The notes under the pieces are model-generated. The model searched no databases and was not told where the DNA came from. It saw only the letters and a program-made list of their open reading frames with translations. A DNA stretch of 64,000 bases from the NCBI GenBank assembly GCA_016191785.1, contig JACPVJ010000049.1, positions 21,114 through 85,113 on the forward strand, given 5' to 3'. The position numbers were made by a program, and so were the translations under genes. This document shows positions 36,213-45,728 of the stretch, piece by piece; the stretch's first letter is position 1; each line of letters opens with the position of its first letter. Source of the stretch: Myxococcales bacterium (GTDB taxonomy: Bacteria > Myxococcota_A > Polyangia > Polyangiales > Polyangiaceae).

Positions 36213-36784
36213 GCGCCCCGCTCCGCGCCCAGCGCCAGATCGAGCTCGCGGGCGCAGGCCGGATCCGCCAGGTCGCCGGCGCTGGCCAGCGTGCGCACGG
36301 TGGCATCGGACTGCCGGGAGCCGCGGGCGCTGAGACAGCTGTGCCGCAGGGTGATCTGACAGAACGCGCCGCGCGCCCCGCCGAAGCGCACGAGCGAGTC
36401 GACGACCGTCTCGCCGATCTGCTCTTGCAGCGCCAGGCGCCGCGAACAGGCGTCGACTAGCCGCGCGATCGTGCCCAGGCCCAGCACGCGCGCGCCCGGG
36501 CGATAGGCGACGGTGGCGCGACCCAGGGACGAGAGCAGGTGATGCGGGCAGACCGTGGCGACGGCGATCTCGCGCACCACGACGATGCCGGCGTTCTCGC
36601 GCGCGGGCGGCGAGCCGTCTTGCAAGAGCGCGTCGAGATCGGTGCCGTAGCCGACCAAGAGCTCGTCGGCGAACGCCTCGGCCACGCGCTTTGGCGTGAG
36701 CGCGAGCTCGGGGTCCCGGTCGGGGTCATGCCCCAGCGCGCGCAAGAAGTCCGCGATGGCTCGTTCGGCGGCAGCGCGATCCAT
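36209..36784 (-). CDS. folE: GTP cyclohydrolase I
   Basis: 191 residues, family length. Converts GTP to dihydroneopterin triphosphate, the first step to folate and biopterin. Zinc ligands are visible: Cys79 in VCPHHLL (with the adjacent catalytic His) and Cys150 in RHSCLSARG. The LGLGTIARLVDACSRRL and LQEQIGETVVDSL blocks are characteristic. It is followed by an overlapping SDR and preceded by a DUF2203 gene three bases upstream. Together with the MerR gene they form a four-gene unit. Confidence 0.95.
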   Translation of the reverse strand: MDRAAAERAIADFLRALGHDPDRDPELALTPKRVAEAFADELLVGYGTDLDALLQDGSPPARENAGIVVVREIAVATVCPHHLLSSLGRATVAYRPGARVLGLGTIARLVDACSRRLALQEQIGETVVDSLVRFGGARGAFCQITLRHSCLSARGSRQSDATVRTLASAGDLADPACARELDLALGAERGA

Positions 36785-36787
36785 GGG

Positions 36788-37228
36788 TCAGTTCCACAAA
36801 CGCTGTCGGGTCTCGGCGCGCAGCGGTTTGCGCGCCGAGTACCCACTGTCCAGGGTGTGCCAGTAGCGCAGCGACTCTTCACCGTAGCGCCAGCACAGCC
36901 AGACCAGCTCGCCGTCGATGTTCCCATAGAAATCGAGCAAGCCGACCTGCGGGTCTTTGACCACGGCGCCCAGCGCTTGAACCTCGCGCCAGCCGTCGTC
37001 GTAGTGCTTGATGCGACGCGCGAGCTCGACCTTGAGGCGCACGACCTCGCTGCCGTCGTCGTCGGTCGGCTCGATGGTGGCGGGCAGGCCGCCGGCCACG
37101 CGGGCCAGCTCGGCCAGGCCCTCTTCGACCACGCTCTGGCGCCGCAGCTGCTCGGCCACCAGCTCGGTCAGGCGCGGGATCAGCGCGTCGACCTCGGCCG
37201 GGGTGAAGACTCGCGGGATGGCCACCAT
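36788..37228 (-). CDS. DUF2203 family protein
   Basis: 146 residues from ATG 37228 (MVAIPRVFTPAEVDALIPRL). The C-terminal block KDPQVGLLDFYGNIDGEL ... YWHTLDSGY is the hallmark of DUF2203, a small family of unknown function often described as helical. Its start shares one base with the stop of the MerR gene and it ends three bases before folE, so it is probably co-transcribed with both. No catalytic role can be inferred. Confidence 0.88.
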   Translation of the reverse strand: MVAIPRVFTPAEVDALIPRLTELVAEQLRRQSVVEEGLAELARVAGGLPATIEPTDDDGSEVVRLKVELARRIKHYDDGWREVQALGAVVKDPQVGLLDFYGNIDGELVWLCWRYGEESLRYWHTLDSGYSARKPLRAETRQRLWN

Positions 37229-37785
37229 CACCTCTCGGTGTCCACGTCCCAGAGCACCCCGAGCGCGTCGGGGATCTTCCCCGAGCAGCCGAGCTTGGTG
37301 CAGTTGGTGCAGCGGGCCGGAAAGCTCGCGGGGTCGGTGCAGTTCGCGCACACGGTCAGGTGAGTGCGGGCCGCGTCGAGCTCGACGGTCAAGCGCTTGA
37401 GCAGCCCGATGCGGGTGTTCATCAGCTCGAGCTGCTCGTCGAGACGCGCCACGATCTGCTGCGACGCCAGGGAGCCGGTCGGGCAGCGGTGCTTGAGCGC
37501 CAAGAAATCCCTGATTTCTTCGAGCGCGAAGCCTGCTGCCCGGAGATCGCTGACCAGCAGGAGCTTCCGGAGCTCGCGCATGCCGAACAGGCGGTGGCCA
37601 CCGCGGGTGCGGCTCTCGGGCTCGAGCACGCCGGCCTCTTCGTAAAAACGCACTGTACGCAGGGTGTTTTGCGACAGGCGGGCCATGTCCCCCGTGGTGA
37701 GCAGGCCGTCCTTCCGCCTTGGCTCGGGCCGCGAGCGCCGACGCGCGGACGGCCGGATCGGCTTGGCGGTTGCGACACGTCCCAC
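37228..37785 (-). CDS. MerR-family transcriptional regulator with Cys-rich tail
   Basis: About 185 residues from GTG 37785. A TTG at 37824 would add 13 residues. Winged helix-turn-helix with LLTTGDMARLSQNTLRTVRFYEEAGVL, followed by the RGGHRLFGMRELRKL wing and a dimerisation helix. The C-terminus holds cysteines spaced CANC...CTNC...C (about 150-172), which suggests metal or redox sensing. It heads the DUF2203/folE/SDR unit and may regulate it. MerR proteins usually bind their own promoter. Confidence 0.88.
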   Translation of the reverse strand: MGRVATAKPIRPSARRRSRPEPRRKDGLLTTGDMARLSQNTLRTVRFYEEAGVLEPESRTRGGHRLFGMRELRKLLLVSDLRAAGFALEEIRDFLALKHRCPTGSLASQQIVARLDEQLELMNTRIGLLKRLTVELDAARTHLTVCANCTDPASFPARCTNCTKLGCSGKIPDALGVLWDVDTER

Positions 37786-37842
37786 TTCGAGACGAAAGAG
37801 TAGAAGGCAGGGGGCCCTTGTCAAGCCGTGGGGCCGGATCGC

Positions 37843-38202
37843 TCAGTCACTTTCGGCGTCAGTGACCCCGGCGTCGGTCGACCCGGCGTCGCTCACCCCG
37901 GCGTCCTGATTGCAATGCACGACCCATCGGCCTTCCTTGCACGTGGCGTAGGGCACGCCCTGCCTGCAGATGCCGGTGAAGGCGTCCAGATCGAAGACCG
38001 GACATTCTTGCGCGTTCGGTCCACAGGCCGCCGGCGCAGCCTCGACCCAGACTGCGCCGCCCTTCACCTCACCCTTGCGGACCTCGGCGCAGGTGCGCGG
38101 CTGAGCCACGTTGGCGTCGGGGCTGAACTCGGGTGGGTGGGTCTCGTCGTCGCTGCAGGCAGCAGCGAGAGCAGCAAGGGCGAGAGCAATCAGCGCACGC
38201 AT
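37843..38202 (-). CDS. Small lipoprotein, hypothetical
   Basis: 119 residues from ATG 38202. Signal peptide ALAALAAAC (lipobox Cys about 16), a short acidic linker, then a domain with about seven cysteines (CAEVRKGE, CGPNAQEC, CRQGVPYATC, VVHC). It ends in a repetitive DAG(V/S)(S/T)DAG tail. The start shares a base with the stop of the MlaE-like permease gene. Function unknown. Confidence 0.75.
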   Translation of the reverse strand: MRALIALALAALAAACSDDETHPPEFSPDANVAQPRTCAEVRKGEVKGGAVWVEAAPAACGPNAQECPVFDLDAFTGICRQGVPYATCKEGRWVVHCNQDAGVSDAGSTDAGVTDAESD

Positions 38203-39044
38203 CAGAACCCCGGCATGAGCGCGATGGACGCCTTCGTCAAGAAGAAGTCCGCGATCAGGATCGAGATCGAGACCACCACCACGGTGCGCGTGGTGGCGTT
38301 CCCCACGCCTTCGGTGCCGCCCCGGGTGTTCATTCCGAAGTGGCAGCCCACGAGCGCGATGATCGCCCCGAAGAAGGGCGTCTTGATCATGCCACTCGCG
38401 AAGTCCTTCATGGTGACGGTGCCGAGCGCGCTGTAGAAGAAGAAGCTCGCCGGGATGCCGAACTGAAAGTCCGTGATCAACATCGCGCCGGTGAACCCCA
38501 GGACCAGCGCCAACGCCCCGAGCACCGGCATCACCAGCACCGAGGCAAAGACCCGGGGCAAGACCAGCTTCTTGTAAGGATCGGCGCCCAGCGCCCGGAG
38601 CGCGTCGATCTGCTCGGTCACGGCCATCGACCCGACCTCGGCCGCCATGCCCGCGCCGATGCGGCCGCCCACGATCACCGCGGTCAGCGTGGGAGCCAGC
38701 TCGCGGGCGAACGACAAGCCCACCACGCGGCCGGTGTACTCCATGCCTCCGAACTTGCGCAGGCCGAAGGCGAACTGCACGGCCATCACCATGCCGATGA
38801 AGATGCTGGTGACGACCACGATGCCCAAGGACTTGACCCCCAGCGACTCGAACTGGGTGAGGCTGGCGCGACCCTCGAAGGGCCGCTTGAACAGCGCGCG
38901 GGCGGTGCGCGCCGTCATCTGCGCGACCATGCCCAGGTGTCCCAAAAAGCCGAGGAAGCGCAGCGACATGGCCGGCTCTGCCACCGGGCGCGGCAACAGG
39001 CTCATGCGTCCGGAGTTGGGCTCGCTGTCGGTCGGGTCGGCCAT
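38202..39044 (-). CDS. mlaE: MlaE-family ABC transporter permease
   Basis: 280 residues with about six membrane segments. Family blocks: SIFIGMVMAVQFAFGLRKFG, ARELAPTLTAVIVGGRIGAGMAAEVGSM (the conserved coupling region) and the glycine-rich IALVGCHFGMNTRGGTEGVGNATTRTVV end. MlaE permeases move phospholipids between the inner and outer membranes (or import sterols or toluene). The ATPase and MCE subunits are not adjacent. Upstream and downstream genes encode small lipoproteins. Confidence 0.93.
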   Translation of the reverse strand: MADPTDSEPNSGRMSLLPRPVAEPAMSLRFLGFLGHLGMVAQMTARTARALFKRPFEGRASLTQFESLGVKSLGIVVVTSIFIGMVMAVQFAFGLRKFGGMEYTGRVVGLSFARELAPTLTAVIVGGRIGAGMAAEVGSMAVTEQIDALRALGADPYKKLVLPRVFASVLVMPVLGALALVLGFTGAMLITDFQFGIPASFFFYSALGTVTMKDFASGMIKTPFFGAIIALVGCHFGMNTRGGTEGVGNATTRTVVVVSISILIADFFLTKASIALMPGF

Positions 39045-39047
39045 GGC

Positions 39048-39536
39048 TCAGCTCGCCGTGGTGGAGAAGCCCTGGACGAAGCGCTCGAAGCCCTCGACGC
39101 CCGAGGCGTCGTGTCCGATGCGCAAGAAGTCGTACACGCAGCCGTCCTTCTTGAGCACCACCACCGTGAAGTGCTTCGGCACCCCGTCGAGCTTGGCCAA
39201 GAGCACGGTCTTGAGCGCGTCGCGGCCGTCCAGGCCGAGCTTGTCTTGGGACTTTATCTGCCGCTCGGTGAAGTGCAGGAAGAGGTGGTGGGTCAGCGAC
39301 TCGAGGGGCACGTCGTCGCCGTCCTTTCCGCAGCGTCCGTTCACCGCCACCGTGGCGCCGCCGCCGCGGTCGCGGAACGCCAGCAAGGTGCTGTCGGCCT
39401 CGATTTGCTGCCACGAACCGGGCACCGGCCCGACCCGGAACGCGAGCTCGCCGCTACGGTACACCTGGCCGTCGAAGGTCGAGCTCGAGCACGCGACGGC
39501 CACGAGGCCGACCAGCAGCGGGACCGCACGGAACAT
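39048..39536 (-). CDS. Lipoprotein, hypothetical
   Basis: 162 residues from ATG 39536 (MFRAVPLLVGLVAVAC). An ATG seven codons earlier is possible. Lipobox Cys about 16, then a compact single domain with alternating hydrophobic residues and two cysteines (GRCGKDG and KDGCVYDF). It lies three bases upstream of the MlaE-like permease, so an envelope role linked to that transporter is plausible but unproven. Confidence 0.75.
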   Translation of the reverse strand: MFRAVPLLVGLVAVACSSSTFDGQVYRSGELAFRVGPVPGSWQQIEADSTLLAFRDRGGGATVAVNGRCGKDGDDVPLESLTHHLFLHFTERQIKSQDKLGLDGRDALKTVLLAKLDGVPKHFTVVVLKKDGCVYDFLRIGHDASGVEGFERFVQGFSTTAS

Positions 39537-39634
39537 GGCGAAGGCGGACGTTAGCACCCTCGTTGCCTCGGGTCTTGGGTCCGACGGCCGGGCGGGGTCG
39601 CGCGGGGCCGGCGGCGTGCTTACTCTGCGCCGAG

Positions 39635-40402
39635 ATGATCCCCCTCCGCGACGAGAACCCCCGGCGGGGTCGAGCCTACGTGAACACCGCGCTGATCGCG
39701 GTCAACGTCGCGGTCTGGTTGGTCGTCTGGCTCTGGCTGTGGCGTGGCCGTGAGGTGCTGACCCTGGGCCTCGGCGTGGTGCCGGCCCGGCTACTTGCCG
39801 ACCCGGCAGGTGACTCGTTCACGGTGCTGACCAGCATGTTCATGCACGGCAGCTGGCAGCACCTGCTCGGGAACATGCTCTTCCTGTACATCTTCGGGGA
39901 CAACGTCGAAGACGCCCTTGGTCACGGGCGCTACCTGGCGTTCTATCTGCTCGCGGGGCTCGCGGCTGCGGCCGCGCAGGTCGGGGTCGACCCGACCAGC
40001 ACCATCCCCATGGTCGGCGCCTCGGGTGCGATCGGCGGCGTGCTCGGGGCGTATCTGGTGCTCTACCCGCGGGCGCCGATCGTGGTGCTCAATCCGGTGT
40101 TCCCGCTGTGGTTCGTGTTCGGCGTGGTCCTGGTCTTCCCGGCCTGGCTGGTGGTCGGCGAGTGGTTCGCGTGGAACCTGCTGAGCGGCGCGATGTCGCT
40201 CTCGGCCCGGGGCGGCGGTGGCGTCGCGTTCTTCGCGCACCTGGGCGGCTTCGCCCTGGGCCTGCTGGCGGTGCGACCGTTCATGTTCCGGCGAGCCCGG
40301 CACCCGGCGAAGACATGGCACGGGTTCCGCGCGCCACCTCGCGAGCGGCTGCGCGCCGGCGAGTATCGCGGCGGTCCGCGACGCGACCCGTGGGCGTGGT
40401 AG
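39635..40402 (+). CDS. Rhomboid-family intramembrane serine protease
   Basis: 255 residues from ATG 39635 (MIPLRDENPRRGRAYV). About six membrane segments. The L1/TM2 block SMFMHGSWQHLLGNMLFL, the catalytic serine in GASGAIGG (Ser130) and the catalytic histidine in FFAHLGGFALG (His202) are all present. Family members cleave transmembrane helices near the membrane surface. A charged, Arg-rich C-terminal tail of about 40 residues is cytoplasmic. cysS starts 16 bases downstream. Confidence 0.93.
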   Translation: MIPLRDENPRRGRAYVNTALIAVNVAVWLVVWLWLWRGREVLTLGLGVVPARLLADPAGDSFTVLTSMFMHGSWQHLLGNMLFLYIFGDNVEDALGHGRYLAFYLLAGLAAAAAQVGVDPTSTIPMVGASGAIGGVLGAYLVLYPRAPIVVLNPVFPLWFVFGVVLVFPAWLVVGEWFAWNLLSGAMSLSARGGGGVAFFAHLGGFALGLLAVRPFMFRRARHPAKTWHGFRAPPRERLRAGEYRGGPRRDPWAW

Positions 40403-40418
40403 GCTTCGCCCCCCTGTC

Positions 40419-41960
40419 ATGACCACGGTCCGCTTCTACAACACCCTCACTCGCAACGTGGAGCCGCTGAACCCGCGGCATGACCAGAAGGTCGGTGTCT
40501 ATTGCTGCGGGCCCACGGTCTACGACGTGCCCCACGCCGGCCACGCCCGGGCGGCGGTGGCCTTCGACGTGCTGGTGCGGCACCTGCGCGCGCGTGGCTA
40601 CGACGTGACCTACGTGCGGAACATCACCGACATCGACGACAAGATCCTGGCTCGCGCCAAGGAGAACGGCGAAGCGCCGCTGGCGCTGTCGCAGCGCATG
40701 GCCGACGTGTACCGCGAGCAGATCGCGGCGGTGGGCTGCGCCAGCCCGACCCACGAGCCCAAGGTCAGCGATCACCTGCCGGAGATCTACGCCATCGTCG
40801 AGAAGCTGATCGCGCGCGGCGCCGCCTACGTGGTCGACATGCCTGGCGGCACGCGGGACGTGTATTTCTCGGTGCGCAGCTTCCCCGGCTACGGCAAGCT
40901 CTCGCGCCGCAAGATCGACGAGCTGGTCTCGGGCGCCCGCGTCGAGAAGGACGAGACCAAGCGCGACCCGCTGGACTTTGCGCTGTGGAAGGGCGCCCCC
41001 GAGGCCGAGTGGGGCTGGAAGAGCCCCTGGGGGCATGGCCGGCCCGGCTGGCACATCGAGTGCTCGGCGATGAGCGAGAAGTACCTGGGTCACGGCTTCG
41101 ACATCCACGCCGGCGGCATGGATCTGATCTTTCCGCACCACGAGAACGAGATCGCCCAGAGCGAGGCCGCCGAGCCGGAGCACGGAGAGTTCGCCCGCGC
41201 CTGGATGCACAACGGCTTCGTGAACATCGACAAAGAGAAGATGAGCAAGTCGCTCGGGAACTTCGTGACGGTGCGCGACGTGCTCGAGCGCAACGACCCC
41301 GAGGCGTTTCGCTGGTTCTTGCTCACGGTGCACTACCGCGGGCCGATCCAGTTCGACACCGACAAGTTGGACGACGGTCGGGTGGTGTTTCCGGGCGTGG
41401 ACGAGGCGGAGCGCCGAGTGGACTACGTGTACACGACGCTCGGGCGCTTGGCGGAGCTCGCGGCCGACGCCGCCGGGGTCCCGGACAAGCTGGCCGCCGG
41501 GCTGCACGAGCCGCGGATCGAGCTGGGGAAGGCCATGCAACGCGCGCAAGACGCCCTGGACGACGATCTGAACACGAGCGTGGCGCTGGCCGAGCTCGGC
41601 GAGATCGCGCGGCTCGGCAACGACGTGTGCGACCTGGCGCTGAAGCGCCGGAAGGACGCCGCCTTCGTCGCCGGCGCGCGGGCGGTGGCCGCCGAGGCGC
41701 TGGGTTTGATCGAAGCGCTGGCGCGGCAGCTGGGGTTGCTCGCCGCGACGCGAGAAGAGTACGCGCTTCGGACCCGCGAGCGCCGGCTCGCGCTGCGCGG
41801 GCTGTCGGCCGCGGACATCGACGCGAAGATCTCGGCGCGCACCGCGGCGCGGCAGAACAAGGACTTTGCCCAGGCCGACGAGCTTCGGATGGCGCTCGAG
41901 GCCCAGGGCGTGAGCCTGAGGGACGGGCCGGGCGGCACCGAGTGGTCGGTCGGCGTGTGA
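40419..41960 (+). CDS. cysS: Cysteinyl-tRNA synthetase
   Basis: 513 residues from ATG 40419. Class I synthetase: zinc/substrate Cys in [10 protein letters not shown], the HIGH-type motif as HAGH (about 40), the zinc ligands in [10 protein letters not shown] ... [10 protein letters not shown] and KMSKS in [10 protein letters not shown] (about 273). The C-terminal helical anticodon domain is intact. It charges tRNA-Cys in the cytosol. The longer upstream frame overlaps the rhomboid gene and is not real. Confidence 0.97.
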   Translation: MTTVRFYNTLTRNVEPLNPRHDQKVGVYCCGPTVYDVPHAGHARAAVAFDVLVRHLRARGYDVTYVRNITDIDDKILARAKENGEAPLALSQRMADVYREQIAAVGCASPTHEPKVSDHLPEIYAIVEKLIARGAAYVVDMPGGTRDVYFSVRSFPGYGKLSRRKIDELVSGARVEKDETKRDPLDFALWKGAPEAEWGWKSPWGHGRPGWHIECSAMSEKYLGHGFDIHAGGMDLIFPHHENEIAQSEAAEPEHGEFARAWMHNGFVNIDKEKMSKSLGNFVTVRDVLERNDPEAFRWFLLTVHYRGPIQFDTDKLDDGRVVFPGVDEAERRVDYVYTTLGRLAELAADAAGVPDKLAAGLHEPRIELGKAMQRAQDALDDDLNTSVALAELGEIARLGNDVCDLALKRRKDAAFVAGARAVAAEALGLIEALARQLGLLAATREEYALRTRERRLALRGLSAADIDAKISARTAARQNKDFAQADELRMALEAQGVSLRDGPGGTEWSVGV

Positions 41961-41969
41961 GCGGGCGGC

Positions 41970-42707
41970 TCAGACCCCGATGAACAAGCGGTGCGCGAAG
42001 TTTCGCTCGAGCTTGGCGCGCAGCACCTTTTCCGCCGCGGTCTCGATGTCGTACTCCACGCGCTTGAACTCGAAGCGCTTCTTGTCGGTGTCGTACACGG
42101 TGTAGCTGGCGCGGTTGTCGTAGTCGCGCGGCTGCCCGATGGAGCCGACGCTCACGATGTACTTCTTGCCGGGCTCGAGATCGAAGTCGACCGGCGGCAG
42201 CTCTTCCACGCTGGTGCGGGTCAGCGCGAACACCTTGCACAGGTGCGAGTGCCCGATCAGCGTGAGGTGCGCCAGCTCGTCGTAGATGGGCAGGCACTCG
42301 CGCGCCTGCTCGGGCGCGAAGATGTACTCGAACTCTTCCAGCCGCACCGGCGAGCCGTGGCACAAGAGCACGTTCACGGCTTCGAGGCGGATCTGATAGG
42401 GCAGGCCGCGCAGCCAGTCGGTGTTCTCTTTCGACAAGAGCTGCGCATGGGTGTCCAGGGCGTGGCGCGCGGCCTCGTAGTAGTACGAGTAGTCCATGCG
42501 GCCCGCGACGGCTGCGTCGTGGTTGCCCAAGATGGTCGACTTGACCAGGTCGCGCACCACGTCGGCGCACTCGTTGGGTGAGCCGCCGTACCCCACCGTG
42601 TCGCCCAGGCAGTAGTACTCCTTGATGCTCTCGCTCTTGAACGCCTCGACCGCAGCGCTGAGCGCTTCGTAGTTGGCGTGGATGTCGCTGAGGATTCCGA
42701 GGCGCAT
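41970..42707 (-). CDS. Metallophosphoesterase (YfcE/calcineurin-like)
   Basis: 245 residues from ATG 42707 (MRLGILSDIHANYEAL). All metal-binding blocks of the calcineurin-like fold are visible: DxH in SDIHAN, GDTVGYGG, GNHD, and the GHSH block (LIGHSHLCKV). Such small proteins are phosphodiesterases or diadenosine-tetraphosphatase-like enzymes. The substrate cannot be told. It is convergent with cysS. The 172-base gap 42708-42879 to the next gene holds nothing recognisable. Confidence 0.92.
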   Translation of the reverse strand: MRLGILSDIHANYEALSAAVEAFKSESIKEYYCLGDTVGYGGSPNECADVVRDLVKSTILGNHDAAVAGRMDYSYYYEAARHALDTHAQLLSKENTDWLRGLPYQIRLEAVNVLLCHGSPVRLEEFEYIFAPEQARECLPIYDELAHLTLIGHSHLCKVFALTRTSVEELPPVDFDLEPGKKYIVSVGSIGQPRDYDNRASYTVYDTDKKRFEFKRVEYDIETAAEKVLRAKLERNFAHRLFIGV

Positions 42708-42879
42708 CGGGGTGCCAGGGCGGGACGCCGAATCTAACACGGCGGGCCCGACCGTTCGGCGGATATGTCGTCATCCGCTCTGGCAGGCAAGCCCAGAGTG
42801 CACGTCAGGTGTCCAGGGTTTTGCCCGGTCCGGGACGAGAGCGGGACGAAACCGCCCGATTTGGGGCTAAGCTTCGCCG

Positions 42880-43494
42880 GTGGCGACCGCCGGTGGACCC
42901 GAGGACTTGGGCATCACGCTCCCCCCTCCCGAAATCGCGGAGCTGGCCGAGGCAGCGCGGCAGTACGTGCTGACCGCGGTCGGAACCGAGCTCGACTACA
43001 GCCCCGAGACCTTGCCGCTGCTCGACCATTACCTTCGGGGGGCCGGCGAGAACGTTCGCGAAAGGCCCGAGCTGGCCGAGCTCTTGGCGCGGAGCGTCGG
43101 AGCGTACTTCGGCGAGGTGGTTCGCCTTGCGCTGCCCAGCTTCTGGCGGCTGCCCTCGTCCGACGCACGCGACTGGCAGGTGTGCCTCGAGCAGGTGTTC
43201 CTGGCGTTCAACCCGACGGCGTTCGCCTGGGACGCGCTGTTCGAGTCTGCCGATCACGACGGGCCGTCGTCCGAGCTGGTGCTCGATCGCGAAGATCGCG
43301 AAGCGCTGGAGCAACGCCTGGCGGCGCTGCCGCCGGTCAGTGAGTCCGAGTACTGGCTCCTCTCGACTCGCTTCGAGGTGATCGAGATGGCCGCCGATCA
43401 AGCCCGGCTCGGGCTGGCGCGCGCGGGGCTCAGCCGTGTGGAGTACGGCCCCGCGGACTACGAGCCCGCGGTCGTCCCCATCGGCCAGGCGTGA
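42880..43494 (+). CDS. Hypothetical soluble protein
   Basis: 204 residues, GTG start at 42880. Acidic, mostly helical, rich in Glu/Ala/Leu, no signal peptide and no membrane segment. No family recognised. A central WRLPSSDARDWQVCLEQVF segment and a C-terminal LLSTRFEVIEM helix stand out. The gene stands alone between two minus-strand genes, with no partner indicated. Confidence 0.65.
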   Translation: MATAGGPEDLGITLPPPEIAELAEAARQYVLTAVGTELDYSPETLPLLDHYLRGAGENVRERPELAELLARSVGAYFGEVVRLALPSFWRLPSSDARDWQVCLEQVFLAFNPTAFAWDALFESADHDGPSSELVLDREDREALEQRLAALPPVSESEYWLLSTRFEVIEMAADQARLGLARAGLSRVEYGPADYEPAVVPIGQA

Positions 43495-43500
43495 ACGAGC

Positions 43501-44376
43501 TCACTCGAAGGTCTGGGTGAAGGCGAAGGTGAGGTCGCCGGTGCCCTTCTCGTCGCCCTTGCCGTCGAGCAGCGCCATCGGGCCCTTCAGATCGGCCGCC
43601 GTCGCCCAGGTGCCGTGCGGCGCGAAATCGAGGGTTCCCTTGAACTTCACCCGCAGGCGCATGCTGTTGCCCAGGTTCTGAGTCATGGTGACCGAGGCGT
43701 CGAACGCCGCGGTCGAACCGGTGGACTTCTTCAAGATGAACTCGGCGCCGTCGAAGGTGGTCTTGCCGTCGTCCTTGCTGCCGAACAGCTTCAGCATGGC
43801 GTCGTTCGACGGCATGAACTTCTCTTCGAGCTTCACCGGACGATCGGGCAAGAACGCGCCGTCGTTGTTCTTCTCGAACATGGTCTTGAACTCGTCGCGG
43901 ATCAGCTTGAGCGTGGCGTCCGGGACCTTGGTGCCGCCGGTGTCCGTCGCGCCGAGCTTGCCGTCGTCGTAGCGCGTGATGGTGTAGGTCGAGCCCGAGA
44001 GGGGGCTCACGGTCTTCTTCTCGGCGGCCGTGCCCTCTTGGGACGTGCTGTGCAGATCCTTCACCTCGACGTCGGCCTTGGTGATGCGATGCTCGTCGGA
44101 GTACTTGACGGTGTACTTGCCCTCGAAGGTCGAGGTCTCGCGGTAGGTCTTGCCCTGCAGCGTGAACTTCGAGGTCGTCTTGCGCGTGATGGTGGCGCGG
44201 GCCCCCGACTTGGGCACCAAGCGCTGGAAGGTCACGTCGCTCGAGGTCGGCGATGCCGGCGGCGCCAAGGGGTTCGCGCCGGGTTGCGACTCTTGTTCCG
44301 CCTTGTTGCCCTGCTTGCAGGCCAACAGGGCAGAAACGACGACGATGGCAGCCGGAAGCAGCGTACGGGCCTGCAT
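43501..44376 (-). CDS. Lipoprotein, hypothetical (DUF6263-like)
   Basis: 291 residues. Signal peptide with lipobox SALLAC (Cys about 20). The mature domain is a beta-rich single unit with repeated Thr/Lys strands (RETSTFEGKYTVKYSDE). Sequence pattern is reminiscent of DUF6263, but this is only a resemblance. Three upstream genes on the same strand end within 60 bases of each other, so it may be the last gene of the pyrD run. Confidence 0.72.
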   Translation of the reverse strand: MQARTLLPAAIVVVSALLACKQGNKAEQESQPGANPLAPPASPTSSDVTFQRLVPKSGARATITRKTTSKFTLQGKTYRETSTFEGKYTVKYSDEHRITKADVEVKDLHSTSQEGTAAEKKTVSPLSGSTYTITRYDDGKLGATDTGGTKVPDATLKLIRDEFKTMFEKNNDGAFLPDRPVKLEEKFMPSNDAMLKLFGSKDDGKTTFDGAEFILKKSTGSTAAFDASVTMTQNLGNSMRLRVKFKGTLDFAPHGTWATAADLKGPMALLDGKGDEKGTGDLTFAFTQTFE

Positions 44377-44428
44377 GACGAATCCTCCTTCGGGAACCGG
44401 GACGGTACTCGATTCCCGGCGAGCGGCG

Positions 44429-45724
44429 CTACTTTGGCGGCGCGCCGGCGTCGGGCGACCCGCCCACGCTGACGCGCGCCGGCAAGCTCACGACCTGCGG
44501 CGGCTCGAGGCTGCTGCCCAGGAAGTCGCGCCAAGAGACCGAGTAGCGACCGGGCAGCGGTCCGATCAACAGCTGCTCCGACTGCGGCCGGACCCACGCC
44601 ACGGCCACCCCGTCGATCAACACGTACCGGATGGTGTCGCTCTTGTTCACGGCGAGCAGACCCTCCCCGGGCGCCGACTCGCCGGCCGGCTCGGTGGTCG
44701 CTGCCTTGGTGTGGAAAGCGGCCAGGTCGTCGCGGGTCAGGAACACGCCGGCGGCCTGAGGCGGGAGCTCGCCCGGGCGGAAGCTCGCGCCGGCGGGCGG
44801 GACGAAGAGCTGACCGAACGGCAGCTCGGCCTTGCGCACGACGGCCGAGATCTCGAACCCGAGCTTGCCGCCCTTGGGCCAGCGCAGCTCGGCCTTGAGT
44901 GGCGTCAGCCCGTCGTCGCAGATCTTGCTCGCGGGGTCGACGGCCACCAGATCCAAGATCAGTCGGCACAACAGATCTCCAGCGCGGCCGAGGCCCGGCA
45001 CGTTGCCGCTCTCGAGGGTCACGTCGCCGAGGGGCGCGCGGATCTCGAGCTTGGTCGTCTCGAGGCCGAGCAGCTGGCCCTTGCCGCGCCGCTCGGCCGA
45101 GACGCGCGTCAACGGCAGCGCGTCGGCGCGTCGCTCGGAGAAGAGCGCGCGGAGCGTGCCCGAGCGCAGCGCGCGATAGGCATTACCGTCCGGCCAGACC
45201 AGGACATGCCCGTAGTGATCGCTGTGCGCGCGCAGCTCGGTGTTCTGCGGCACCGGGAAGGCGGGTGACGCGAACGCGAAGCGCATCCGTCCGATCGGAG
45301 CGAGGTCGACGCTGACGCGCAGCGCGGTCTTCTCGCGCGCCTTCTTCAGCGCGTCGTTCGAGAGCTCGGGGGTCGCGTTCGGTCCGGGCACGTCGAGCCA
45401 CTTGAACGCGCCCTCGAGCGTGACGCCGGTGCCCTCTTTCGGCGTCAGCGTATCGCGCGGCAGGGGCGCATCGTCGCTGAACGGCGTCGGCTCGGGGGGA
45501 CCCGCCTCGGGAACGAGCAGTCGTCCGGCAGAGTCCGCCGGGATCCCGCCCCGCCCGGCGTCGGCCTTGGCTGCCGGCGCGGGATCGGCCGAGAGCAGCG
45601 GCGCCGGCAAGATGCTGGCGTTGGGGCTGGGTTGATTCTGGTTGTCTTGGGTGCCGCCGCCGTTCTGCGACGGGCAGCCAGAGACCAAGAGGCACGCGGA
45701 GACGAAGGCAGCTCTCGTGATCAT
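44429..45724 (-). CDS. Lipoprotein, hypothetical
   Basis: 431 residues. Signal peptide with lipobox LLVSGC (Cys about 17), then an Asn/Gln/Pro linker of about 80 residues and a large beta-rich domain with no recognised family. It starts four bases after the pyrD stop and is probably part of the same transcript. No cysteine pairs are obvious in the mature domain except a late one. The role is unknown. Confidence 0.72.
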   Translation of the reverse strand: MITRAAFVSACLLVSGCPSQNGGGTQDNQNQPSPNASILPAPLLSADPAPAAKADAGRGGIPADSAGRLLVPEAGPPEPTPFSDDAPLPRDTLTPKEGTGVTLEGAFKWLDVPGPNATPELSNDALKKAREKTALRVSVDLAPIGRMRFAFASPAFPVPQNTELRAHSDHYGHVLVWPDGNAYRALRSGTLRALFSERRADALPLTRVSAERRGKGQLLGLETTKLEIRAPLGDVTLESGNVPGLGRAGDLLCRLILDLVAVDPASKICDDGLTPLKAELRWPKGGKLGFEISAVVRKAELPFGQLFVPPAGASFRPGELPPQAAGVFLTRDDLAAFHTKAATTEPAGESAPGEGLLAVNKSDTIRYVLIDGVAVAWVRPQSEQLLIGPLPGRYSVSWRDFLGSSLEPPQVVSLPARVSVGGSPDAGAPPK

Positions 45725-45728
45725 CGGC

